Shown here one piece after another: positions 52,081 to 61,711 of a stretch of DNA of 64,000 bases (position 1 is its first letter; every line of letters begins with the position of its first letter). The notes under the pieces are model-generated. The model worked only from the letters and a program-made list of their open reading frames with translations. It was not told the origin of the DNA and made no database searches. Position numbers and translations under genes: made by a program. This DNA is from Bacillota bacterium (lineage in GTDB: Bacteria > Bacillota_I > Bacilli_A > RF39 > UBA660): positions 14,894 through 78,893 of the forward strand of contig SVAU01000009.1 in the NCBI GenBank assembly GCA_015059245.1. Direction: 5' to 3'.

Positions 52081-55000
52081 ATGTATAAAATAATAGATGG
52101 TAATAAAGCATGTGCTGATGTAGCTTATTTATTTAGTGAAATAGCTAGTATTTATCCTATTACACCAAGTAGTCCTATGGCTGCTGAAGTAGATGTTTTA
52201 AGTCATACAGATAAAAAGAATATCTTTAATGATGATGTTAAAGTAATAGAAATGCAAAGTGAAGCAGGTGCTGCTGGAACAATGCATGGAGCATTACTTG
52301 CTGGTAGTTTAGCTACTACATTTACTGCTTCACAAGGATTATTATTAATGATTCCAAATATGTATAAAATGGCTGGTGAATGTTTACCTGCAGTAATACA
52401 TGTTGCTGCTAGAACATTAGCTACTCATGCATTATCAATATTTGGAGATCATTCAGATGTATATGCTACACGTGGTACAGGTTTCTGTATGCTTGCTTCT
52501 ACAAATGTAGAACAAGCTAACCATATGGCTGCTGTTGCACACTTAAGTGCTATAAAAGGAAGTTTACCTTTTGTACATTTCTTTGATGGATTTAGAACTA
52601 GTCATGAAGTAAATAAAGTGAAAGAATTACAAGATGAAGATCTAATTAAATTAGTAGACTTTGATAAAGTAAATGAATTTAAAAAGAAAATGTTAAATGT
52701 TGATTCTGGTATACAAAAAGGTATGGCAGAAAATGAAGATATTTACTTTCAATCAGTTGAAGCAAGAAATGAACTATATAATGTAATGCCTGATATAGTT
52801 AACGAATATATGGGTGAGATTAATAAATTAACTGGTAAAGACTATAAACCATTTAACTACTATGGTAGTGATAAAGCTACAAATGTAATAGTTGCTATGG
52901 GTAGTGTTTGTGATACTGCAAAATTAGTAGTAGAAGACTTAGTTAATAAAGGAGAAAAGATTGGTTTAGTAGAAGTACATCTATATAGACCATTTAGTCC
53001 TTATTACTTAAAGAATGTATTACCTAATACAGTAGAAAGAATTGCTGTACTAGATAGAACTAAAGAAGCAGGTAGTATAGGAGAACCATTATACTTAGAT
53101 GTTGTTAGTTCATTAAATGATACTAATATAAAAGTAGTAGGTGGAAGATATGGATTATCTAGTAAGAATACTACACCTGATCAAATATATGCAGTATATG
53201 AAATGTTAAAAGAAGAATTAAAGAATAACTTTACTATAGGTATTGTTGATGATGTGACTAATTTAAGTTTACCTAAATATGACTATACTATTGATTTAGG
53301 AGCTAAAGAAATTAAAATATTTGGATTTGGTTCTGATGGTATGGTTAGTACAAGTAAAGACATTATGAAAATAATGGGTAATGGTACTAATGAATATGTA
53401 CAAAGTTATAATCAATATGATTCTAAGAAGAGTGGTGGAGTTACTATATGTAACTTAAGAATAAGTGATAAACCTATTAATGCACCATTCTATGTAACTA
53501 ATCCTGGTATAGTAGTATGTACTAAAGATGAATATCTATTTAAATTTGATATGATAAATGATATTAAACAAGATGGTATATTTGTACTTAATACTACTAA
53601 GACTAAAGATGAATTAGATGGTTTCTTACCTAATAAAGTTAAGAATGTTATTAATGATAGAAATGTTAAATTATATATTATAGATGCTGATAAGATAGCA
53701 TTAGATGCTGGTATTAAAGGTAAGATAAGTAAGATAATGCAAATGGTTATTATGTCTTTACTAGAATATCCAGATGCATTAAATGTAATTGGTAAATCTA
53801 TAGAAAAACAATTTGCTACTAAAGGTGATGACGTAATTAATGCTAATAAGAAAGCTATTACATTAGCATTAGATAACTTAGTACTAGTAGATAATAAATT
53901 AACTATAGTAGAAGAAAATGTTAAGATAGATAAAAACATCTTTGATGAGATTAATGCTCGTAGAGGGGATGACTTAACAGTTAGTGATTTAGTACCATTT
54001 AGAGAAGGTACATTCCCTTGTGGATTATCTAAAAATGAAAAGAGAAAAACTTCTACATTGGTACCTAAATGGAATAGTGAACAATGTATTCAATGTGGTC
54101 AATGTGCATTAGTTTGTCCACATGCTGTAATAAGACCTATAGTACATGAAGATAAGAGTGCTGGAATTCCGTTCTTAGGTAAACCTGAATACACATATGA
54201 AATAGTAGTTAGTGAAGCTGATTGTACTAGTTGTGGATTATGTATAGCTAACTGTCCTGGTAAAGCTGGTAATAAAGCGTTAGAATTTGGTACTTATGAT
54301 GAAAAAGTACAAGAAAGAGCTACTGAACTATTTGAAAATCATAAAAATCCAGAAAACTTATTCCCTAAATTTACTGTTAAAGGAAGTCAATTTATTGAAC
54401 CTAAATTTGAATTTAGTGGATCATGTGCTGGATGTGGTGAAACTCCATATATAAAATTATTAACACAATTATTTGGAGATAAATTAGTAATAGCTAATGC
54501 TACTGGATGTTCATCTATTTATGGTGGTAGTGCTCCAAGTACTCCATATAGTATTCCTTGGGCTAACTCATTATTTGAAGATAATGCTGAATTTGGATTT
54601 GGTATGTTACTAAGTTATAACAAATCTAGAGATAGAATAGAAAAGATAATGAATAGTAGTAAAGCAAAAGGAGAAGTTAAAGAACTATATACTAAATGGT
54701 TAGAAAATAGAGAAGACTTCGATATTACTAAAGAAATTAAAGATAAATTAATTGAAATAGGTGTACCTGAAGAATTAAAAGATTTAATAGATTATGTTCC
54801 TGCTAGAAGTGTTTGGACACTAGGTGGAGATGGATGGGCTTATGACATTGGTTTTGGTGGAATAGACCATGTATTATCTAGTGGAGAAAATGTAAATATA
54901 TTAGTACTTGATACTGAAGTATATTCAAATACTGGTGGACAAGCTAGTAAGTCTTCTAGAATAGGTCAAGTAGCACAATTTGCTGATAATGGCAAAAAGA

Positions 55001-55449
55001 CTGCTAAAAAAGATCTATTCAAGATAGCTATGGGATATCCTAATTGTTATGTAGCTAATATATCTTTAGGAAGTAATTTCATGCAAACTATTAAAGCATT
55101 TAAAGAAGCTGAAGAACATAATGGACCATCTATTATAATTGCTTATTGTCCTTGTATAGAACAAGGTATTAAAGGTGGTATGTGTAATGCTACTTCAGAA
55201 CAAAAACTAGTAGTTGAATGTGGTTATACTACATTAATGAGATATAATCCTGTAGATGAAAAATTAACGATAGATAGTAAAGAACCTGACTTTGATAAAT
55301 TTGATACATTATTAAATAATGAAGTTAGATATAATAGTCTTGTTAAGAAAAATCCTGAACTTGCTAAAGAAGTATTAGAATTAAATAAACAAGATGCTAT
55401 CAAACGTTATAATTACTATAAAAAATTAAGTGAAGAAAAGAGTGAGTAA
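52081..55449 (+). CDS. nifJ: Pyruvate:ferredoxin (flavodoxin) oxidoreductase
   Basis: A 1122-residue single-chain PFOR that makes acetyl-CoA, CO2 and reduced ferredoxin from pyruvate, a hallmark of anaerobes. Domains in order: pyruvate/TPP domain I (IYPITPSSPMAAEVDVL), domain II (about 260-400), gamma domain, two 4Fe-4S clusters (CIQCGQCALVCP and CTSCGLCIANCP, about 670-730), and the C-terminal TPP domain (GSCAGCGETPYIKLL, GDGWAYDIGFGG, TEVYSNTGGQASKS). Length is slightly shorter than the usual 1170. GGGAGG ribosome binding site. Monocistronic. Confidence 0.96.
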   Translation: MYKIIDGNKACADVAYLFSEIASIYPITPSSPMAAEVDVLSHTDKKNIFNDDVKVIEMQSEAGAAGTMHGALLAGSLATTFTASQGLLLMIPNMYKMAGECLPAVIHVAARTLATHALSIFGDHSDVYATRGTGFCMLASTNVEQANHMAAVAHLSAIKGSLPFVHFFDGFRTSHEVNKVKELQDEDLIKLVDFDKVNEFKKKMLNVDSGIQKGMAENEDIYFQSVEARNELYNVMPDIVNEYMGEINKLTGKDYKPFNYYGSDKATNVIVAMGSVCDTAKLVVEDLVNKGEKIGLVEVHLYRPFSPYYLKNVLPNTVERIAVLDRTKEAGSIGEPLYLDVVSSLNDTNIKVVGGRYGLSSKNTTPDQIYAVYEMLKEELKNNFTIGIVDDVTNLSLPKYDYTIDLGAKEIKIFGFGSDGMVSTSKDIMKIMGNGTNEYVQSYNQYDSKKSGGVTICNLRISDKPINAPFYVTNPGIVVCTKDEYLFKFDMINDIKQDGIFVLNTTKTKDELDGFLPNKVKNVINDRNVKLYIIDADKIALDAGIKGKISKIMQMVIMSLLEYPDALNVIGKSIEKQFATKGDDVINANKKAITLALDNLVLVDNKLTIVEENVKIDKNIFDEINARRGDDLTVSDLVPFREGTFPCGLSKNEKRKTSTLVPKWNSEQCIQCGQCALVCPHAVIRPIVHEDKSAGIPFLGKPEYTYEIVVSEADCTSCGLCIANCPGKAGNKALEFGTYDEKVQERATELFENHKNPENLFPKFTVKGSQFIEPKFEFSGSCAGCGETPYIKLLTQLFGDKLVIANATGCSSIYGGSAPSTPYSIPWANSLFEDNAEFGFGMLLSYNKSRDRIEKIMNSSKAKGEVKELYTKWLENREDFDITKEIKDKLIEIGVPEELKDLIDYVPARSVWTLGGDGWAYDIGFGGIDHVLSSGENVNILVLDTEVYSNTGGQASKSSRIGQVAQFADNGKKTAKKDLFKIAMGYPNCYVANISLGSNFMQTIKAFKEAEEHNGPSIIIAYCPCIEQGIKGGMCNATSEQKLVVECGYTTLMRYNPVDEKLTIDSKEPDFDKFDTLLNNEVRYNSLVKKNPELAKEVLELNKQDAIKRYNYYKKLSEEKSE

Positions 55450-55462
55450 TCACTCTTTTTTT
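55436..55462 (+). terminator. Intrinsic terminator of nifJ
   Basis: Stem AAAAGAGTGA / TCACTCTTTT including the stop codon, GTAA loop, T-run. Confidence 0.85.
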
Positions 55463-55519
55463 GTGAATAAAAAAGGAAATAGAAAAGTTATCTATAATAA
55501 TATAAGTAGGGGGAGTGTT

Positions 55520-56401
55520 ATGAACTACTATAGTGAGATAAAAAATAGATTAATAGAAAATGAAAACTATGCAAGAATTAAAGATTATTCTAAAGAAAGA
55601 TATAAAGTACAAACTTATTATGAAGTGGGGAAGATGCTTAGTGAAGCAGGGAAATGTTATGGAGAAGGAATAATTAAAAAATATTCTGAATTGTTAAGTA
55701 AAGAGTTAAATAAAAAATATAGTTATAGAAGTTTAATTTATATGTTAAGGTTTTATGAGTTACAAAAAGTGCAGTCAATGACTGCAAATTTGTCTTGGGG
55801 ACATTGGATAGAACTTTTATCTATTAAGGATATAGAAAAAATAAAATATTATGTTTACCAAACAGAATATAACTGTTTAACTACCAGAGAATTAAGACAA
55901 AGAATCAAAAACAAAGAATATGAAAGATTAGATGATAGTACTAAACAAAAGTTGATTAATAAAGAAGAATTTACTATACAAGATAATATTAAAAATCCTA
56001 TTATTATATATAATAAAAATAATAGAAGTTTAGTAACTGAAAAAGATTTACAAAACATAATAATTGAAAATATAGCTTCTTTTTTGAAAGAATTAGGTAA
56101 TAAATTTTGTTTCATAGATAATGAATATAAGATTAAAATAGGAGATAGTTATAATTATATAGATTTATTATTATATAATTCAGAGTATCATTGTTATGTT
56201 GTAGTTGAACTTAAAATAACTGAGTTAAAGAAAGAATATATAGGTCAAATAGAAACTTATATGAATTATGTAGATAAGAATATAAAAGATATAATAGATA
56301 ATAAAACTATTGGGATAATTATTTGTAAGAAAGATAATAAGTTTATTATGGAATATTGTAGTGATTCTAGAATATTAAGTAGATTTTATGAGATCAAATA
56401 A
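55520..56401 (+). CDS. YhcG-type PD-(D/E)XK nuclease (DUF1016)
   Basis: 293 residues from ATG 55520, with TAGGGGGAG upstream; an open frame from 55430 lies in the nifJ end and terminator. The N-terminal domain (about 1-140) has YYEVGKMLSE, LSWGHWIELLSI and TTRELRQRI, the DUF1016 N region. The C-terminal domain has IDLLLYN and CYVVVELKI, the D...ExK metal site, then GQIETYMNYVD. YhcG proteins are thought to act on branched DNA or in defence; a role here is not fixed. It stands alone, not beside a restriction system. Confidence 0.9.
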   Translation: MNYYSEIKNRLIENENYARIKDYSKERYKVQTYYEVGKMLSEAGKCYGEGIIKKYSELLSKELNKKYSYRSLIYMLRFYELQKVQSMTANLSWGHWIELLSIKDIEKIKYYVYQTEYNCLTTRELRQRIKNKEYERLDDSTKQKLINKEEFTIQDNIKNPIIIYNKNNRSLVTEKDLQNIIIENIASFLKELGNKFCFIDNEYKIKIGDSYNYIDLLLYNSEYHCYVVVELKITELKKEYIGQIETYMNYVDKNIKDIIDNKTIGIIICKKDNKFIMEYCSDSRILSRFYEIK

Positions 56402-56402
56402 A

Positions 56403-56427
56403 AAGGAAGAAGTTTATCTTCTTCCTT
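56403..56427 (-). terminator. Intrinsic terminator, mainly for the minus-strand gene
   Basis: Stem AAGGAAGAAG / CTTCTTCCTT; on the minus strand it is followed by T's. The minus-gene stop lies in the loop region, and the plus-strand nuclease gene ends beside it. Confidence 0.75.
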
Positions 56428-58447
56428 GGTTTTGTTGTTCTTCTTGGTTTCTACCAAATATTCTTTGTCTTCTTTTTTTGAAGTTGAGTTTTTTAACTTG
56501 TTTTTGTGTTTTAAGACGATATTTTTCCATTGTTTCGTTTTTCTTCATTAGTTTGTTATATTTTCTTGTAAGGTTTGCTCTTAATGAAGTTACTTGTGAT
56601 ACGTATCTTGGATCATGGGCTAGTTCTGGATATCTAGATAGTGCTTGTTGTTCTAGATAATCTAGTTCTACTATGTTTTTGTATGTTATGTCTAAAGCAC
56701 CATTTAAGGCGTCTTGGCCTTTTTTTATTGATTCTAGGTCTGCAGGTTCATATGCATTGATTCTACGTCTAAAAAAGGCGTTAATGAAGTTAAAATGGTT
56801 ATCTACTATCATACCTACAGTAAATGCAAAGAAGTATTTATTTCTTACGAATGGTAATGCTAATATAGAAGTCATTTCTAATGCTAGATTAGCTTTTCTA
56901 AATCTACTTAGTAATATTTTTTTATCCATGTTGGCTACTTGTTCTTGAGTCATACCTTCTAATGTAGCCATTCTTCTTAAGAATTCTGGAGATACTTCAC
57001 GTTCATTTTCTTCATGAATTTTCTTTAATTCATTTTGTAGACCTTCTTTTTCTGCATTAAGAATTTCATTATTAAGATCTCTACGTTCTATAGCAATATC
57101 ATTATCTTTTTGTTTATATAAGTTTTCTTTAGCTTCTCTTAGTTTTTCTTCTTCTTTTTGTAGTTTTTCTTTTTGTTTAGGAGAAAGCGTATCTCCATAT
57201 TTTAATAAAGTATTAGTAATATCTTCTAACATTTTATCTATTTGACGTTCTATTTTATCATAGTCACGTTCTTCGAAGTCTTCTTTAGATAGTTCATCTT
57301 TATTATCTTCTAGAAGAGCAGTAGTTGCCATAGATACATCTATTATTTCAGAATCTATTTTTAATTCTTTAACTTTATCTTCTTTTTTAGATTCTTTTTC
57401 TTTTGCTTCTTCCTTTTTTTGTTCTTGTTTTATTTCTTCTATTTTTTGTTCTACTTTTTCTTTTAAGTCTTCTAATTCTTCAATAGTTTTTTCATCATCT
57501 TTAGTAACTTCTTTTTGAAGTTCTTCTATTTCTTCAGCTTGTTTAATTTCTTCTTTTGTAGGTGTTTTATCTTCTTTAGTTGGAGTTCCTTCAGTTTTAG
57601 TTGGTTCATCTAATTCTGGTTCTTCTTCATCTTTTGTAGGTTTTTCTGGTTCATTAGGAGTGAGTAAATCTACAGTTGCTTTAGCAGCAAGTGTTGCTCC
57701 AACTAAAGTAACATTCTTTATTTCATCTCTAATAGATACAGTAGGTGTTATTTCTTCAAGTTCTATTTCATCATCTAGTATTGCTACTTTTTCTTCTTCA
57801 TCTACTTTAGAACTATGTTTAACTGTTGCTTTATGTTCTTCAATAGCTTTTTTAGGATGATTAGGGAATAGAGGATTTTTTAATTGATCTTCTATTAATG
57901 ATTCTTGTAATGCTTCTCTAATCATATCAGAATTTCTTAATGTATCTTTTTCGGCTCTATCTATTATAGGAGGATAGATACGTTCTTTTATTTTATCTAC
58001 TTTAATAAGTTCACTAGTAGTAGCAGTTTTTAATTTAAACTTTTCTGCTTTATACATTGATTCTAGTTCTTCTTTAAGTAGTAAGTCTAGTAGTTTTTCT
58101 AAAGTAAGATATTTTAGTTCATTATCTTTATCATATACTTTATATAATCTTTGAGGCTTTTGAAGTTTTAAATCATCTTCATCAAGTATTTTATTATCAT
58201 GGGGATTTGATTTTATATTATCTTCATCTGGAAGAGTAGTATTAGTATCAGTTATATCTTCTTTTTTCTTTTTATTCTTTTTGTTTGGTTTATCTTGTTT
58301 AGTAGTATCTTGTTTATTATTTATTTTTACTTCTTTTTGTTCTATACCAAAAATACTAGTTACTGCAGAAGCAACTAGAGTAACTATTATTTTAAAGAAG
58401 TTTTTAATACTATTTATTATTACTTTAAATATAGAATCTCCGTACAT
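56414..58447 (-). CDS. Large coiled-coil membrane-associated protein
   Basis: 677 residues from ATG 58447 (GGTGAT upstream). A hydrophobic helix near the N-terminus (about 8-38) suggests membrane anchoring. A long Lys/Glu/Asp/Thr-rich low-complexity region (about 45-130 and 230-370) is followed by coiled coils (about 390-490). Then a hydrophobic segment near 530-555 (LALPFVRNKYFFAFTVGMIV) and a basic helical tail ending in QNQGRR. No family is recognised. Possibly a cell-shape or scaffold protein; this is a guess from composition. A structured RNA lies directly upstream. Confidence 0.7.
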   Translation of the reverse strand: MYGDSIFKVIINSIKNFFKIIVTLVASAVTSIFGIEQKEVKINNKQDTTKQDKPNKKNKKKKEDITDTNTTLPDEDNIKSNPHDNKILDEDDLKLQKPQRLYKVYDKDNELKYLTLEKLLDLLLKEELESMYKAEKFKLKTATTSELIKVDKIKERIYPPIIDRAEKDTLRNSDMIREALQESLIEDQLKNPLFPNHPKKAIEEHKATVKHSSKVDEEEKVAILDDEIELEEITPTVSIRDEIKNVTLVGATLAAKATVDLLTPNEPEKPTKDEEEPELDEPTKTEGTPTKEDKTPTKEEIKQAEEIEELQKEVTKDDEKTIEELEDLKEKVEQKIEEIKQEQKKEEAKEKESKKEDKVKELKIDSEIIDVSMATTALLEDNKDELSKEDFEERDYDKIERQIDKMLEDITNTLLKYGDTLSPKQKEKLQKEEEKLREAKENLYKQKDNDIAIERRDLNNEILNAEKEGLQNELKKIHEENEREVSPEFLRRMATLEGMTQEQVANMDKKILLSRFRKANLALEMTSILALPFVRNKYFFAFTVGMIVDNHFNFINAFFRRRINAYEPADLESIKKGQDALNGALDITYKNIVELDYLEQQALSRYPELAHDPRYVSQVTSLRANLTRKYNKLMKKNETMEKYRLKTQKQVKKLNFKKRRQRIFGRNQEEQQNQGRR

Positions 58448-58484
58448 GAAAATCACCTATATAATTTTATCATAAATTTATTGC

Positions 58485-58585
58485 AAAAAAAATAGGAGTT
58501 GTCCCCCTGAGAACAACTCCAAAAAGAATAAAAAGGGGTTGGCTAGTGTGATACTAGCACCAATTCGCCTCAAAGTGAATTGGTA
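58485..58585 (-). ncRNA. Predicted small RNA A (or attenuating leader)
   Basis: Read on the minus strand, a strong promoter is followed by three hairpins: ACCAATTC...GAATTGGT at the 5' end (58559-58584), GCTAGT...ACTAGC (58542-58558), and a terminator GGAGTTGT-TCTCAGGGGG-ACAACTCC with a T-rich tail (58485-58520). Between hairpins two and three lies a single-stranded pyrimidine tract containing ACCCCTTTTT (58530-58540). The transcript is about 100 bases. The terminator ends 38 bases before the gene at 58447, so it might be an attenuator for that gene instead of a free RNA. I do not recognise an Rfam family. Confidence 0.65.
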
Positions 58586-58591
58586 CTTCAT

Positions 58592-58620
58592 ATATTAAGG
58601 GTTAAAGGGGTTTTTGTCAA
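58592..58620 (-). promoter_or_regulatory. Promoter of small RNA A
   Basis: On the minus strand: TTGACA (58620-58615), 17-base spacer, TAATAT (58597-58592). Near-consensus for sigma-A; the start is expected at about 58585. Confidence 0.75.
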
Positions 58621-58789
58621 CTTAATTTAACAAAAAAATCACTTTTTTTGAAAGTTTTTTCAAACGTTATAAAGCCCACTTTTAAAGCGTTTTTTGAGGT
58701 ATAAATAAATTTTATAGCAAAGGTTAAAAATGGTATAAATAGACTATTAATAGAAACAAATGTATGCTATACTTGTAATGGTGATAGAT

Positions 58790-60790
58790 ATGGATATTAA
58801 CTTAATAAAGGGTGTAGGAGATAAATCAATAGAATTATTATCTAAGATGAATTTACTTACTGTAAATGATTTAATTATGTATTATCCATATAGATATAAT
58901 GTTATTAGAGTAGTATCTTTAGATGATGCTATGGATGGAGAAACATGTACTATAAAAGGTATTATAGATACAGAACCTAGAGTTAGTTATATTAATAAAG
59001 GGTTTAATAGAATGACTTTTAAGGTAAGAAGTGATAATTACTTAATTAATGTAACTATATTTAATAGAGCTTTTTATAAGCAACATTTAAAATTAGGTAG
59101 AATGATTAACTTAATAGGTAAATATGATAAAGAGAAGAATAGTTTTACTGCTAGTGATATTAAGTTTGAATTAATTAGGGGAGTTAAGATAGAACCTGTA
59201 TATCATTTAGTAAAGGGAGTTAAATCAAATGGCTTAGCTAAGCTTATTCAAGAATGTTTTAATATGAATATAGATATAGATGATTATATACCTGATTATT
59301 TAAGTGATAAGTATAAGTTTATAAGTAAGATAGAAGCAGCTAAATGTATTCATATGCCATTAAGTACTGACTTATTAAAACAAGCTAGATTAAGAGAAAT
59401 ATATGAAGAATTCTTTATATTTATGTTTAAAATGAATTATTTAAAATATAAATATGATTTAAATAATGAAGGATTAGGTAGAGTAGTAGATAGAACTAAA
59501 ATAGATGAATTTATTGATGCATTACCATTTAAGTTAACTGAAGATCAAGTTAGTGCCGTTAATGATATATATGATGATTTATTAGAACCTAAGAGAATGA
59601 ATAGATTAGTACTAGGTGATGTAGGTAGTGGTAAGACTTGTGTAGCAGAGATAGGTATGTATATAAATTATTTATCTGGTTATCAATCAAGTATGATGGC
59701 ACCTACTGAGATATTAGCAAGACAACATTATGAAGGTATGACTAAGTTATTTAGTAATACAGATGTAAGAGTTGGATTACTTGTTGGTAGTATGAAAAAG
59801 AGTGAGAAAAATAAAGTATGTAAGGAATTAGAAAATGGTGAGATAGACATACTAGTTGGTACACATGCTTTAATAAGTGATAATGTTAAATTCCATAACT
59901 TAGGTTTAGTAGTAACAGATGAACAACATAGATTTGGAGTTAATCAAAGAAGTAATTTACAAAATAAAGGTATTATGTGTGATGTACTTTATTTAAGTGC
60001 TACACCAATACCTAGAACATATGCATTAACTATATATGGAGATATGGATACTTCGGTAATAAAGACTAAACCTAATGGCAGAAAAGATATAATAACTAAA
60101 GCTTTAAAAGAAAAAGATTTAAAGAATGTATTATTTCATATGTTAGAAGAAATAAAGAATGGACATCAAGTTTATGTAGTAGCACCTTTAATAGAAGATG
60201 AAGAAGGTGAATCTAATATGAATGATGTTGTTAAATTAAAAGAAAAGTTTGATATGGCATTTAATCATAATGTTAATGTAGAGATATTACATGGTAAGAT
60301 GAAAAATCAAGAAAAAGATGAAGTAATGGAAAGATTTAAATCTGGGGAGACACAAGTATTAATTAGTACTACTGTTATAGAAGTAGGTGTAGATGTTAAG
60401 AATTCTACTATGATGGTAATATTTAATGCTGAAAGATTTGGTTTAGCAACACTTCATCAGTTAAGAGGACGTGTAGGTAGAAATAGTTTACAATCTTATT
60501 GTTATTTAATAAGTGATATGGATACTCCTAGACTTAAAGTAATGGAAGAAAGTAATGATGGTTTCTATATTAGTGAGAAAGACTTTGAATTACGTGGTGA
60601 AGGAGATCTATTTGGTACAAGACAAAGTGGAGATATGGTATTTAAGTTAGCTGATATAAGAAGAGACTTTAAAATACTTACACAATGTAAGGTGGATGCA
60701 AGTAAGTTTATTAATGAAAATATTGTTGATAACTTTAAGTGTTATCCACAGTTTAGAAATATAATAAAAGAATTAGAATTTATAGATTAG
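58790..60790 (+). CDS. recG: ATP-dependent DNA helicase RecG
   Basis: 666 residues from ATG 58790, chosen because GGTGAT is seven bases upstream; the open frame from 58760 covers the promoter area. The wedge OB domain (about 55-150) is followed by the helicase core: LVLGDVGSGKTC Walker A (about 277), VTDEQHRFGVNQR (the DEQH variant typical of RecG), LSATPIPRTYALT and QLRGRVGRN. RecG remodels stalled forks and Holliday junctions. Length is slightly short of the usual 680-690, without internal loss. Monocistronic with a terminator. Confidence 0.95.
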   Translation: MDINLIKGVGDKSIELLSKMNLLTVNDLIMYYPYRYNVIRVVSLDDAMDGETCTIKGIIDTEPRVSYINKGFNRMTFKVRSDNYLINVTIFNRAFYKQHLKLGRMINLIGKYDKEKNSFTASDIKFELIRGVKIEPVYHLVKGVKSNGLAKLIQECFNMNIDIDDYIPDYLSDKYKFISKIEAAKCIHMPLSTDLLKQARLREIYEEFFIFMFKMNYLKYKYDLNNEGLGRVVDRTKIDEFIDALPFKLTEDQVSAVNDIYDDLLEPKRMNRLVLGDVGSGKTCVAEIGMYINYLSGYQSSMMAPTEILARQHYEGMTKLFSNTDVRVGLLVGSMKKSEKNKVCKELENGEIDILVGTHALISDNVKFHNLGLVVTDEQHRFGVNQRSNLQNKGIMCDVLYLSATPIPRTYALTIYGDMDTSVIKTKPNGRKDIITKALKEKDLKNVLFHMLEEIKNGHQVYVVAPLIEDEEGESNMNDVVKLKEKFDMAFNHNVNVEILHGKMKNQEKDEVMERFKSGETQVLISTTVIEVGVDVKNSTMMVIFNAERFGLATLHQLRGRVGRNSLQSYCYLISDMDTPRLKVMEESNDGFYISEKDFELRGEGDLFGTRQSGDMVFKLADIRRDFKILTQCKVDASKFINENIVDNFKCYPQFRNIIKELEFID

Positions 60791-60818
60791 AGATAAAATT
60801 GATTTTTATCTCTTTTTT
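60789..60818 (+). terminator. Intrinsic terminator of recG
   Basis: Stem AGAGATAAAA / TTTTATCTCT and T-run, starting at the stop codon. Confidence 0.85.
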
Positions 60819-60857
60819 ATTTATAATATAAAACCATTAGAGGGATGGTTTTGAAAA

Positions 60858-61709
60858 ATGACAAGTATTTTAAATAATGAAAAAGGTAAAGGATTACTTA
60901 AAAAAGCAGGTTGCTTAGTAGTATGTGGTGCTATGGTATTTAGTTTAACAGGATGTTTAAGTAGAGAAGTGTCTACTAATGCTAATACTAATTACGATAT
61001 TATAGATACTACTAGTACTGATGCATTAGAAAATGGTATTACTCAATTAATAGAAGTACCAGGTCAATCTTTTAAATTAGTAGTTAACTATCAATGTGAA
61101 TTACAAGATGACGAAAGATGGACTGTTACATCAGATAAACAAATGAATATGGAAATTAGAACTGATGGATTACCAGCAGGAATGCAAGTATATATAGATA
61201 ATGTTCATACTGATACTACAATTTGTTCTTATTATCCACAAGTAGATGGTATTACACAAGATACTATGGATGATAGAATACATAATTCACAAATGCTAGG
61301 ATTTCCTATAAGTGATAGTAATGCTTATTATGGTATTAATCAAATAGAAGGACAAAATGAAACATTTATATCAGGTACTGTTCATGGATTTAATGGATAT
61401 AGTAGTGGTAGTGTAAGTGAAAAGAGATTCTTAGAATCTGATTACTTAGAAAAAGCAGTATTTGCTAATAAGATTACTAGTGTTATAGATTTAATTATTG
61501 TTAATGGAGAAGAAATGACATGTGTAAGTGTTCCATCTGAAGTACAAGTATCTGTATGGCCATTTATTAAGATGCAAAAAGATGATGGTACAGTTTATTA
61601 TAAGTACTATTTCTTAAAAGAAAGTACTGGATCTATGACTTATGATGAACTAAGTGAAGATGAATACTTAGTTAAAACTCAAGTTGAAGGATTAAAAAAA
61701 GATAAATAA
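60858..61709 (+). CDS. Lipoprotein of unknown function
   Basis: 283 residues. An unusually long N-region (MTSILNNEKGKGLLKKAG) precedes the hydrophobic stretch and lipobox SLTGC (Cys33 likely lipidated). The mature part is beta-rich with an acidic composition and Tyr/Ser-rich loops; FKLVVNYQCEL and WTVTSDKQMNMEI are strand-like. I do not recognise the family. GAGGGATGG lies upstream. It is convergent with the next gene and shares a terminator. Confidence 0.75.
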   Translation: MTSILNNEKGKGLLKKAGCLVVCGAMVFSLTGCLSREVSTNANTNYDIIDTTSTDALENGITQLIEVPGQSFKLVVNYQCELQDDERWTVTSDKQMNMEIRTDGLPAGMQVYIDNVHTDTTICSYYPQVDGITQDTMDDRIHNSQMLGFPISDSNAYYGINQIEGQNETFISGTVHGFNGYSSGSVSEKRFLESDYLEKAVFANKITSVIDLIIVNGEEMTCVSVPSEVQVSVWPFIKMQKDDGTVYYKYYFLKESTGSMTYDELSEDEYLVKTQVEGLKKDK

Positions 61710-61711
61710 AA

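Noticed and set aside
53490..53939. Minus-strand frame inside nifJ
   Set aside because: Shadow of a highly conserved enzyme gene; Leu/Ser/Ile-rich composition typical of antisense frames here.
55430..55519. Longer N-terminus for the YhcG nuclease
   Set aside because: It would start inside nifJ and run through its terminator; a good ribosome binding site precedes ATG 55520.
58494..58584. Plus-strand leader or CRISPR-like repeats at the triple hairpin
   Set aside because: The hairpins are all different, and promoter plus T-run are only consistent on the minus strand.
58760..58789. Earlier ATG for recG
   Set aside because: The segment lies in the promoter region, and GGTGAT fits the ATG at 58790.
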